Source: an uncultured Acidobacteriota bacterium
GTDB lineage: Bacteria; Acidobacteriota; Terriglobia; Bryobacterales; Bryobacteraceae
DNA: 64,000 nt
Direction: 5' to 3'
Assembly (NCBI GenBank): GCA_902826685.1
Contig: CADEFT010000027.1
Span: 31,332 to 95,331 of the forward strand
Shown: positions 44,550-51,838 of the stretch, one piece after another
Numbering within the stretch: position 1 is the stretch's first letter
Layout: each line of letters begins with the position of its first letter
Notes under the pieces: generated by a model
Seen by the model: only the letters and a program-made list of their open reading frames with translations
Told to the model about the DNA's origin: nothing
The model's database searches: none
Made by a program: the position numbers and the translations under genes

Positions 44550-46191
44550 TGCACCACCCCTGTATTTCGACGCGGAAGATTTTGCCGATCATGCGGCGCA
44601 GCAGCCCTTTGAGGCTGGCGTTGCCGAGTTCGGGCAGCGTGCGAATCGCCGCTTCTTTGTACGATTCCAATTGCTGGCGCAGGCGGTCTTCGACGAGGTG
44701 TTTCGCCATCAGCGCTTCGGTGGAAATGCCACCGGTACGCCAGGCTTGCTCGACCAAAGCCCGGTCTTCGCCGCGTGCACGCGAGTAAAGCTCGGCCATG
44801 GGCAGAGTCGGTTTGACGCAAGCGGCGGCGCCGGATTCGGCGGCCAGATCGTCCAGGTCGTCGCGAATTTGATACGCGATGCCGAGCGCTTCGCTGTACT
44901 GGCGCAGCACTTCGTGGATGGATTCGGAAGCCCCGGCGAGCGCCGCGCCCAGCCGCAGCGCGACTTCGAAGGCAGGCGCCGTTTTCTGGCGGAAGATGGC
45001 AACGACCTGCTGCGGATCGAGCGGCCGGCGGTTCGCCATCCAATCGAGTTCGGCTCCCTGCCCCAGGCACAGGGTGCGATGGCCTTCGGCGGCGATACGC
45101 ATCATCTGCGCGAGGACGGAAGCCGGGGCGCCGGAGGTGGCAAGCAGCCGATAGCCTTCCCCCAGCAGCAGGTCGCCCACGTTCAGCGCGACCGGCATGC
45201 CGTGGCGCGTGTGGACGGCATCGGTTCCATACCGCGTGGCGTCGCCGTCTTCAATGTCGTCGTGAATGAGCGAGGCTTTGTGGAAGCACTCGACTGCGAC
45301 CGCGGCTTTGCGCACGGCGTCCGGCACAGCCTGGTGCGGATCGGTCTGCAGGGCGCGGAAAGCGCAGGCTGTGAGCAACGGCCGCCAGCGTTTGCCATCC
45401 TGCGCGAGCCAATCGCGCGCGATGCGCTCGGTGGCGTTTTCCGCCGGACCGCCGAAGATTTCATCGAGCGCTTCGGGCTCAAACCAGGACTGCACTTGCT
45501 CCCGGTAGCGATCGATGTCCAGGCGCCAAGTGCGATCGTCGCTGGTGAGGTGGATCATGTCCCACACCCACTCGATGTCGATGGTGGTGTCTTTGCAATC
45601 GTCCTGCAACAGCGGGATGGCGACGCCGGGTACGGCCGCCGATTCCATATACGGAAACGCCTTTTCGAGCACCGAAAGACAACTGACGCCGACAATGGCA
45701 TCGATCTTTCCGGTCTGAATGAGCGCCATCACCAGCGCCGAACCTTCGGCCACCAGAACGGCATAGCCCAGCCGTTCGGCTTCGCTTTGCAGGTCCTGAA
45801 TCGTGCACAGGCCGCACTGCTTGCACAGCAGTCCCAGTTCATCGAACGGCGCGGGACAGCGATCCTCCACGCGCAGGCATTTCGGCATCAGCAGAAGCCG
45901 GCGCTCAAAGGGAACCGAGGCGAGCTGTTCGCGCCAGACTTCGTTGTTGAGCAGCACGCCCGCGTAGTCGATGTAGGCTTCGGGCATCCCGGCCTGTTCC
46001 ACCAGGCGCGTGGCATGGGTGCGCAGTTCATCGAGGACGAGCGGCGGGGTAAGCCGTTCGCGATTGGCTTCCACATAGCGCGCGATGACGGTGCGCAGCC
46101 CTTCGCGTTCGACGCGGGTCTGCGGGATGTTTTCCTGCGGCGGCCGGTCGCGCTGCACCGGCACCGGGCGAGGCTCAATGGTAACCAGCAT
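44491..46191 (-). CDS. DUF116 domain fused to a polyprenyl diphosphate synthase
   Basis: A 566-residue protein. Residues about 95-215 are a DUF116 domain with seven Cys (105, 112, 123, 126, 129, 171, 199), including a C-x2-C-x2-C stretch (C-K-Q-C-G-L-C), likely an Fe-S or metal site. Residues about 255-540 are a trans-polyprenyl diphosphate synthase, with the first aspartate-rich motif D-D-I-E-D at 311-315 and the second D-D-L-D-D at 444-448, both intact. It should condense isopentenyl diphosphate with an allylic diphosphate; product length cannot be read from sequence. The fusion itself is uncommon to my knowledge. It sits between the radical SAM gene (TGATG overlap) and the terpenoid genes. 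Confidence 0.85.
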   Translation of the reverse strand: MLVTIEPRPVPVQRDRPPQENIPQTRVEREGLRTVIARYVEANRERLTPPLVLDELRTHATRLVEQAGMPEAYIDYAGVLLNNEVWREQLASVPFERRLLLMPKCLRVEDRCPAPFDELGLLCKQCGLCTIQDLQSEAERLGYAVLVAEGSALVMALIQTGKIDAIVGVSCLSVLEKAFPYMESAAVPGVAIPLLQDDCKDTTIDIEWVWDMIHLTSDDRTWRLDIDRYREQVQSWFEPEALDEIFGGPAENATERIARDWLAQDGKRWRPLLTACAFRALQTDPHQAVPDAVRKAAVAVECFHKASLIHDDIEDGDATRYGTDAVHTRHGMPVALNVGDLLLGEGYRLLATSGAPASVLAQMMRIAAEGHRTLCLGQGAELDWMANRRPLDPQQVVAIFRQKTAPAFEVALRLGAALAGASESIHEVLRQYSEALGIAYQIRDDLDDLAAESGAAACVKPTLPMAELYSRARGEDRALVEQAWRTGGISTEALMAKHLVEDRLRQQLESYKEAAIRTLPELGNASLKGLLRRMIGKIFRVEIQGWCSEFEARNAAGGEARAQVAR

Positions 46192-47381
46192 CAGGTATAG
46201 GCTCCGAACCCGAAGAACCAGCGTTTCTTGGCGAACCGGTACGCCCAGTGATCTTCGGGGATCTCATGGCCAGGCTGGTGCTGGCTGTGGCGCGCGCTCA
46301 TGGCCTCCACTTCGGCGAGCGCGGTTTTGCGTTGGGTAGTGTCGCGGGCGCCATGCAGCGCCACGATTTGCTTCACCAGGTCGGGACGTTCCAGCACGAC
46401 GCAGCCCTGCGTGGCCTTGGCGGCATGCTGGCGGAAGTCCTTGAGGAACTCCGATTGGGTCATCGTTTCAAAGACGCTTTCCCGGTCGTGGATGGTTTCG
46501 CGGGCGAACTGAATAATCGGGCACGGCTCGATGTCGCCGTAGGGGCTGATGTGATGGCTGACGCCGGTGGCCATCGGACAAAGCGCTTCGCCCTTATCGT
46601 CCCAGTAGGCATCGACGATGGCGATGGGCAGCTTCGATCGCATCTGGACGACGAAGCGGCGCACCTGAACGATCTGTTCGGGTGAGAGCGCCAGTTCGGG
46701 CCTGGCGTTCGGGCCCACCGGGCGGTAGGTGTGGAACCACGCATAGTGCACGCCCATCTCGATCAGACGGCGCAGCCAGGATTCACTGACCAGATCGATG
46801 TTCGTTTGGCAGACGCTGGTGGCGACGCCGGTGATCAGCTTGTGGCGATGGCAGGCGGCGAGTCCGGCCAGAGTTTTACTCAGCACGTTCAGCCGGCCGC
46901 GCCGCTGATCGCTGACGATCTCCGAGCCTTCCACGCTGATGAGCGGGGAGACGTTGCCCACACGGCGCAGACGGGCGGCGACGGCGTCGTCGATGAGCTG
47001 GCCGTTGGTGAAGACCTGGAAATAACAATCGGGATGCGCCTCGAACATCTCCATCAATTCCGGATGGAGAAATGGCTCACCGCCGAGGATGCCGAAATAG
47101 CTGTTGCCGTGCTTTTTGGCATCGCCGACGATGCGATTCATATCCTTGAGCGAGATGCGCTTGGATTCGGAGGCGACATCGACCCAGCATCCCTGGCAGC
47201 GAAGCTGGCAGCCGGAGATCACCGAAATGAACAGGAAGGGCGGAAAGTATTCGCCGCGCTTCAGGCGGCTTTTGTATTTTTCAACGGACAGGACACCCTT
47301 GAATCCGAAGTTGTAGGCGAACTTGCCGAGCAGCCGCAGGTCGGTCTCAGTGAGCATGCGCCTGGCGAAGGAGAGCACCAT
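46191..47381 (-). CDS. Radical SAM protein with a twitch/SPASM-like C-terminus
   Basis: A 396-residue protein. The radical SAM cluster motif is S-G-C-Q-L-R-C-Q-G-C-W (Cys 58, 62, 65; C-x3-C-x2-C), followed by G-G-E-P-F-L-H-P and other barrel marks. Near residues 285-305, C-P-M-A-T-G-V and E-P-C-P-I-I-Q-F suggest an auxiliary cluster of the twitch type. The extra C-terminus ends with an aromatic-rich tail (R-W-F-F-G-F-G-A-Y-T). The start is set at 47381, one base after the ferredoxin stop. Its substrate is unknown; the surroundings suggest an isoprenoid or a sulfur-bearing cofactor. Confidence 0.85.
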   Translation of the reverse strand: MVLSFARRMLTETDLRLLGKFAYNFGFKGVLSVEKYKSRLKRGEYFPPFLFISVISGCQLRCQGCWVDVASESKRISLKDMNRIVGDAKKHGNSYFGILGGEPFLHPELMEMFEAHPDCYFQVFTNGQLIDDAVAARLRRVGNVSPLISVEGSEIVSDQRRGRLNVLSKTLAGLAACHRHKLITGVATSVCQTNIDLVSESWLRRLIEMGVHYAWFHTYRPVGPNARPELALSPEQIVQVRRFVVQMRSKLPIAIVDAYWDDKGEALCPMATGVSHHISPYGDIEPCPIIQFARETIHDRESVFETMTQSEFLKDFRQHAAKATQGCVVLERPDLVKQIVALHGARDTTQRKTALAEVEAMSARHSQHQPGHEIPEDHWAYRFAKKRWFFGFGAYT

Positions 47382-47382
47382 G

Positions 47383-48228
47383 TTAGAGAGCCTCGCTCGC
47401 GGCCCGTGCGTCGCGCGCGCGTTGAGCCGCCTGTTCCGCCTTGACGCGGATTTCATCGGGTGACGGCAGCGAGGCGATCACCTCCATCGGGATATCCATT
47501 TCTTTTTGCAGCTTGGCCAGGCAGTTCTGGCGTTCCTTGAGCGCGCGGTCGTCGTCGCGTTCCTTCGAGAATCGCGACTTGGCTTTGGCGGTGCGATCGC
47601 GCAGCAGGCCGTAGACGTCGCCGCCGAGCAAGGCGGAGATATCCACTTTCATGACCTCGCGCCGGATGTCGTCCTGGCTCACCTGATCGCCGTTGATGGG
47701 ACCGTGGCGATACTTCGGGAACATGATGGCCACTTCGGGGCAAACGCGGGAGCACGCCGGGCATTCCGTCTTGCAGTTATCCTGGCTGCGCACTTCGATC
47801 TTGCCCGCGGCCGAGACACCGTAGACATCGAAGAGGCAGAAACTCAAACACTGCATGCAATTGGTGCAGCGGCGATAGTCTATGACCGGGAACCACGGCT
47901 TCCAGGCACCGGCACGGGCGGCGCCCACTTCGGTTCGAAGAGCCTCGGCGGCATCGGCCACGGCGGCGGCATCGCGTCCGCCGATCTCGCAAAAGTGTAC
48001 CGGCGCCGTGCCGTGGAATGCGGGAGCGGGACCGGTGAACCGTCCGGCGATCATCAGCACGTCCAGCGTGCGGACGGTAAGCTCGCGGGCCTCGCGCAGG
48101 CTGGTCACGGCGAATCCCTTGTCAAGGAGAGCCGCGAGCAGACGGGCTCGCTCTTCGCCATCGAGAGGCGCGCTGCCGGGGCCTTCGTAAAGAACCGTGC
48201 GGACCTGCGGTGTGGCGAGTTTGCTCAT
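47383..48228 (-). CDS. Ferredoxin-type protein with two [4Fe-4S] motifs
   Basis: A 281-residue cytoplasmic protein. An N-terminal domain of about 110 residues is unassigned. It is followed by two cluster motifs: C-T-N-C-M-Q-C-L-S-F-C (121, 124, 127, 131) and C-K-T-E-C-P-A-C-S-R-V-C-P (152, 156, 159, 163). The C-terminus (about 190-281) is highly charged and probably helical. It likely feeds electrons to the radical SAM protein encoded one base downstream. The start is placed at 48228, which gives an ATGA overlap with the small Cys protein; the longer upstream frame is not credible. Confidence 0.82.
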   Translation of the reverse strand: MSKLATPQVRTVLYEGPGSAPLDGEERARLLAALLDKGFAVTSLREARELTVRTLDVLMIAGRFTGPAPAFHGTAPVHFCEIGGRDAAAVADAAEALRTEVGAARAGAWKPWFPVIDYRRCTNCMQCLSFCLFDVYGVSAAGKIEVRSQDNCKTECPACSRVCPEVAIMFPKYRHGPINGDQVSQDDIRREVMKVDISALLGGDVYGLLRDRTAKAKSRFSKERDDDRALKERQNCLAKLQKEMDIPMEVIASLPSPDEIRVKAEQAAQRARDARAASEAL

Positions 48229-48542
48229 GCGCTTCCGGCGGTCAGCTCCGCCGCCAGTTGTTCCGGCGCCGTGGCACGCATGTTGAAAATTTGAGCAGAA
48301 TCGGCCAGGCGATGGCCGGCGGCTTCGAACAGGCCCCGCACCGCGCGTGGATAACAGGCGGCGATGCGCAGCTCGCCCGAGGCGGCCAGTTCGCCCAGCC
48401 GCGGATCGCGGCGCGCCGACATTTCGCACAGGTCGGGGACGGCTTCAAACTCGGCGCCCGACGCCGCCAGTTGAGCGAGCACGGCCTGCTTGGCTTCGGG
48501 CGGAACCACCTTCGCAAAAGCACAGTGGCAATAAAGGATCAT
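48225..48542 (-). CDS. Small Cys-containing protein of unknown function in the terpenoid/Fe-S operon
   Basis: A 105-residue protein with four Cys: C-H-C near the N-terminus (M-I-L-Y-C-H-C-A-F), D-L-C-E, and A-A-C-Y-P-R-A-V-R-G-L-F. The last motif recalls the A-C-x-P-R-x-x-x-x-x-F stretch of HdrA-like proteins, but this is too short to be sure. It overlaps both neighbours by ATGA, which argues it is a real, stoichiometric partner. A role as electron-transfer adaptor or metal carrier is speculation. Confidence 0.7.
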   Translation of the reverse strand: MILYCHCAFAKVVPPEAKQAVLAQLAASGAEFEAVPDLCEMSARRDPRLGELAASGELRIAACYPRAVRGLFEAAGHRLADSAQIFNMRATAPEQLAAELTAGSA

Positions 48543-49639
48543 GCGAGTGCCATCCGGTAAGTGGGTTGCGGCTTGCCGGGCTTGAACGATTCCAGATGTT
48601 CGAGGGTGAGCGTGACGGCAGGCGCCAGCGATCCAAGAATCTCCTCAACCGCCGCACGCAGGATGGCCGGATCGGCTTCGGCGCGCAGGTTGAGCAGCAT
48701 CTCACCGGCTTCCAGATCGTCCTGCAGGCGATGAATGGACTCGGGTTGGCCATCGCCGCGGACCAAATTCAACACGGCGAGGTCGTTGCCTTCATCGGGA
48801 GAAAGCGTCAGCTTCAGGTGCGCGACTTCGGCACCCTCTCTGAGCAGCCGCGATTGCAACGCATCGGCGATGCGTTGAAGCAAGGCATTGCCATCGAACG
48901 GCTCGGCCGACTCGATGCGCGCGGCGGCGTTCAACCAGCCAAGCAGCGCCTCGCCTTCGGCGTACACTTCGTAATCGACGTCGGGCGCCTGGCGCAGGTC
49001 CATCTCGCCATGGAAAATCAGCCTGTGCCATTCGGCGGTGCCTTCGCCGGTGCGCGCCGATAGCGCCACGAGGCGCGCTTTCGGATACTTCGCGGCCAGG
49101 GCGGCACGCAGTTCCTGAAGCTGCGCGGAAGTCAGCAGATCGGTCTTGTTGATGACGATGAAATCGGCTTCCTCAAGCTGCTTGTCATAAACGTACAGCA
49201 CCTTTTCCGAGAAAGCTTTGCCGGAATCGAGACCCAGGATGCGGCGGGCCCGGACCGGATCGACCAGCACGCTGAGCGGGGCGATCTCATACTCTTCGCC
49301 ATACAGGCGCCGCAGCGGATAGCTGACCGCCGCGCGCAAATCGGTGCAGCTTCCCACGGGCTCGGCGATGAACACCTCGGGCGCGGAAGTCGCGGTGAGA
49401 TTCCCCGCCGCCTCCATCAACGATTGGAAGCGGCAACAGAAGCAGCCGCCGGTGATCTCTTCGACGGGCAGACCGGAAGAGGCGAGTAGCGCCGTATCGA
49501 CCAGTCCCACGCTTTGGTCGTTGCTGATGAGCCCGACGCGCGTACCGTCTTGGTGCAGCTTGCGCGCCAATTGCAGGATCGCGGTGGTCTTGCCGGCGCC
49601 GAGAAAGCCGCCGATCATGACATAGCGCGCTTTACTCAT
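48539..49639 (-). CDS. G3E family GTPase (COG0523/CobW-HypB-UreG type)
   Basis: A 366-residue cytoplasmic protein. It has the P-loop G-G-F-L-G-A-G-K-T at 10-18, the metal-binding motif G-G-C-F-C-C at 64-69 and the guanine specificity motif N-K-T-D at 164-167, then a C-terminal CobW-like domain without a His-rich stretch. The family delivers metal ions or assists insertion of metallocofactors. Here it lies between a GcvH-like protein (eight-base overlap) and Fe-S proteins, so it may load a metal or Fe-S cofactor into one of them. The client is unknown. Confidence 0.9.
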   Translation of the reverse strand: MSKARYVMIGGFLGAGKTTAILQLARKLHQDGTRVGLISNDQSVGLVDTALLASSGLPVEEITGGCFCCRFQSLMEAAGNLTATSAPEVFIAEPVGSCTDLRAAVSYPLRRLYGEEYEIAPLSVLVDPVRARRILGLDSGKAFSEKVLYVYDKQLEEADFIVINKTDLLTSAQLQELRAALAAKYPKARLVALSARTGEGTAEWHRLIFHGEMDLRQAPDVDYEVYAEGEALLGWLNAAARIESAEPFDGNALLQRIADALQSRLLREGAEVAHLKLTLSPDEGNDLAVLNLVRGDGQPESIHRLQDDLEAGEMLLNLRAEADPAILRAAVEEILGSLAPAVTLTLEHLESFKPGKPQPTYRMALA

Positions 49640-50102
49640 CGCTTGTCTCTTTCTGGTCGTGCCTGCCGTCCAGCATCTTATCGATGGTAGCGTCTAGCAC
49701 GGCGATGTAGCCGTTGACGTCCATGGCTTCCGGACCAAGGCCGCCTCGCAAACCGTAAAGCCAACCCTTGCCGTAGGGATCGTTGTCGAGCAGCGCGATG
49801 GCGCCCGTCAAGGCAGGATTGGGTCCCAGAAAGATGCCCGTCGCGGCGCTATAAATGTCGCTCACTGCCTTGAACCCTTCCGTCCAGCCTATCACCTGCC
49901 CAACGTCGATCGCGGCACCGGCGGATACGGTGAAGTCGAACTCCACGATATCGCCCAGCATGCGCGTGGCGAACCGGGTGAATCCCACTTCCCAGACTCC
50001 CGTCTCGCCCGCCGGCCGCAGCCAGTAGTGCGACGGGGTGTAGCGGTAGGCTTCTGGCAGCCGCGTTCGAAACCGCGACCTCTTATAAGCAACCGTCGTC
50101 AT
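49632..50102 (-). CDS. GcvH-like lipoyl-carrier protein
   Basis: A 156-residue protein, longer than the usual GcvH of about 127. Residues about 35-120 match GcvH: V-G-F-T-R-F-A-T-R-M-L-G-D-I-V-E-F, then the lipoylation loop E-G-F-K-A-V-S-D-I-Y-S (Lys78), and N-D-P-Y-G-K-G-W-L. The normal E-S-V-K motif reads E-G-F-K. No glycine cleavage T or P protein lies nearby, so it is probably not part of glycine catabolism. A lipoate-ligase-like gene is encoded divergently about 1.1 kb away. It could be a dedicated lipoyl sulfur or one-carbon carrier. Its start overlaps the desulfurase stop (ATGA). Confidence 0.85.
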   Translation of the reverse strand: MTTVAYKRSRFRTRLPEAYRYTPSHYWLRPAGETGVWEVGFTRFATRMLGDIVEFDFTVSAGAAIDVGQVIGWTEGFKAVSDIYSAATGIFLGPNPALTGAIALLDNDPYGKGWLYGLRGGLGPEAMDVNGYIAVLDATIDKMLDGRHDQKETSDE

Positions 50103-51211
50103 GGCCGCAGAATCTTTACCATAGCATCCAGATTTGGCATGGCGGTGGTGGCGCACCACGAAAGGCGCACCGCCCCTTCTTTCCGATCTTCGGAGAGGCC
50201 CATGGCGGAAAGCACGTGGCTGCAGGTGAATGAGGCGGACGTGCAGGCGGCGCCGTCTGAAATGGCCGCCCAGTCTTTCCAGGCCTCGATGACGGTTTCG
50301 GCGTCGAAGCCGGGCACGGAAAGGTTGACGATGTGGGGCAGCGACCGGGTGGCGTCGCCATGTATCGCGAAGTGGAGCGGCGCCAGACCATGGAGCAATT
50401 CCTGGCGGAACGCGAGACAGCGAGCCGTGCGGGCGGCACATTCGGCCAAAGCGAGTTCCGCGGCTTTGCCGAGGCCGGCGATGAGTGGAACGGGCAAGGT
50501 GCCGGGACGCAGGCCGCGCTCCTGGCCGCCGCCGAACGTCAACGGGCGCAGTGCCGGTCGAGTGCCGCCACGCTTGCGCATGAGCAGCGCGCCGGCGCCC
50601 TTCGGTCCGTGAATCTTGTGGCCGCTGATGGCGATCGTGTCGATGCGCGGATGGCGCAGTTCTTCAAACCGCATACCGAACGTCTGCGCCGCATCGACGT
50701 GAAACAACGCCGGATGGTCGCCCAGTCCATCGGCAATCGCACCGATGGGCTGCAGGATGCCGGTCTCGTTGTTGGCGTGCATGACGGCGACCACGACCGT
50801 ATCCGGCCTCAGAGCCTCGGCGATCGCTTCCGCATCGACCCAGCCCTTCTCACCCGGCGGCACATAGGTGACTTCGAAACCAGCGCGGCGCAGTTCCTCC
50901 ACCGGTTCGAGCACGGCGTGGTGTTCGATGCTGGAGACGACAATGTGGCGGCGCTCCCGGTCGCGCAAACCGAGCAGGGCGAGATTGTTGCTTTCCGTCG
51001 CTCCGCTGGTGAAGAACACGCCGCCGCGTGAGACCTGGATCGCGGCGGCGACACGGTCGCGCGCCGTCTCCACCGCCTCGCGGGCCCGCCGGCCGAAGTC
51101 GTGAGTGCGGCTGCCGGCGTTGCCAAACTCGGCGTCGAAGTAGAGCATCATCTCGTCCCGCACGCGCGGGTCGAGTGGAGTCGTAGCGGCGCAGTCGAGA
51201 TACACTGCCAT
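50099..51211 (-). CDS. Cysteine desulfurase, DndA-like
   Basis: A 370-residue PLP enzyme that takes sulfur from cysteine. Marks are M-A-V-Y-L-D-C-A-A-T-T-P at the start, F-T-S-G-A-T-E-S-N-N, the PLP lysine in S-G-H-K-I-H-G-P-K-G, and the catalytic Cys in S-D-G-A-A-C-T-S-A-S. The phrases F-G-N-A-G-S-R-T-H-D-F-G and G-G-G-Q-E-R-G-L-R-P-G-T-L-P-V are typical of the DndA branch, but no dndB-E genes are visible. It is the first gene of the operon and probably supplies sulfur for the Fe-S proteins or for lipoyl sulfur downstream. An alternative ATG lies 15 bases upstream. Confidence 0.88.
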   Translation of the reverse strand: MAVYLDCAATTPLDPRVRDEMMLYFDAEFGNAGSRTHDFGRRAREAVETARDRVAAAIQVSRGGVFFTSGATESNNLALLGLRDRERRHIVVSSIEHHAVLEPVEELRRAGFEVTYVPPGEKGWVDAEAIAEALRPDTVVVAVMHANNETGILQPIGAIADGLGDHPALFHVDAAQTFGMRFEELRHPRIDTIAISGHKIHGPKGAGALLMRKRGGTRPALRPLTFGGGQERGLRPGTLPVPLIAGLGKAAELALAECAARTARCLAFRQELLHGLAPLHFAIHGDATRSLPHIVNLSVPGFDAETVIEAWKDWAAISDGAACTSASFTCSHVLSAMGLSEDRKEGAVRLSWCATTAMPNLDAMVKILRP

Positions 51212-51232
51212 GCAGGTGGCGGTCATTATCGC

Positions 51233-51838
51233 ATGGGTCTTGGATTTCGATGGATCGATGGCGGCGTGGCGGACCCTGGCGTTCAGATCCGGCGGGAACA
51301 AGAGTGGCTGGAGCGCGCCGAGCCAACGGCGGCCGTTTGGGAGAGCGATCGGGAGTGCGTCGTGCTGGGCGTATCGGGCCGGGAAGAGCGCGATGTCCGG
51401 CGCGAAGCGAGTCCCCAGGTGTTTCGCAGAACATCGGGCGGCGGCGCCGTCGTGCTCGGCCCCGGCTGCCTCGCCTATTGCGTTATCGTGCCCTTCGAAT
51501 ATGAACCAGAGTGCCGCGACGTGCGGCACGGATTCACGTGGATTCTCGAACGCATGCTGCAGGCGCTGCGCGTGAGCGACCTGCGCCGGGAAGGCGCCGC
51601 CGATCTTTCGATCGGCACACGCAAAGTTTCGGGCAACGCGCAACGCCGCGGCCGGCGCGGCCTGCTACATCACGGCACGCTGTTATACAGGTTCGATGCC
51701 GAAAGGGCGGAAGCGCTGCTCGCCGCGCCGCATCGCGAGCCGGCCTATCGCGCCGGGCGGTCTCATCGCGAGTTCCTGGGCAACTTGCCGCTTTCTTCCG
51801 AAGAAATCCGCGCGAGGTTCGGGGCGTTCTGGTCCTGA
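51233..51838 (+). CDS. Lipoate-protein ligase A-like protein
   Basis: A 201-residue protein of the biotin/lipoate ligase superfamily. The signature R-R-T-S-G-G-G-A-V lies at 65-73, and the catalytic-lysine motif R-K-V-S-G-N-A-Q at 130-137 (Lys131) with H-H-G-T-L-L after it. It is shorter than classic LplA (about 340) and lacks a separate C-terminal domain, as in LipM/bipartite types. The start is taken as ATG 51233, 21 bases from the divergent desulfurase start, suggesting a shared control region. It is the likely enzyme for the GcvH-like protein nearby. Its 3' end overlaps the convergent monooxygenase gene by 76 bases. Confidence 0.85.
   Translation: MGLGFRWIDGGVADPGVQIRREQEWLERAEPTAAVWESDRECVVLGVSGREERDVRREASPQVFRRTSGGGAVVLGPGCLAYCVIVPFEYEPECRDVRHGFTWILERMLQALRVSDLRREGAADLSIGTRKVSGNAQRRGRRGLLHHGTLLYRFDAERAEALLAAPHREPAYRAGRSHREFLGNLPLSSEEIRARFGAFWS

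Noticed and set aside
41950..46191. Standard hopanoid biosynthesis cluster
   Set aside because: No hpnC, hpnD, hpnE or hpnH-type gene is present; the radical SAM protein has a different motif context from HpnH and the cyclase is short.
49632..50102. Glycine cleavage operon
   Set aside because: Only a GcvH-like gene is found; no gcvT or gcvP is nearby.
50099..51211. DNA phosphorothioation (Dnd) system
   Set aside because: Only a DndA-like desulfurase is present; no dndB, C, D or E gene is in the window and the neighbours belong to another pathway.
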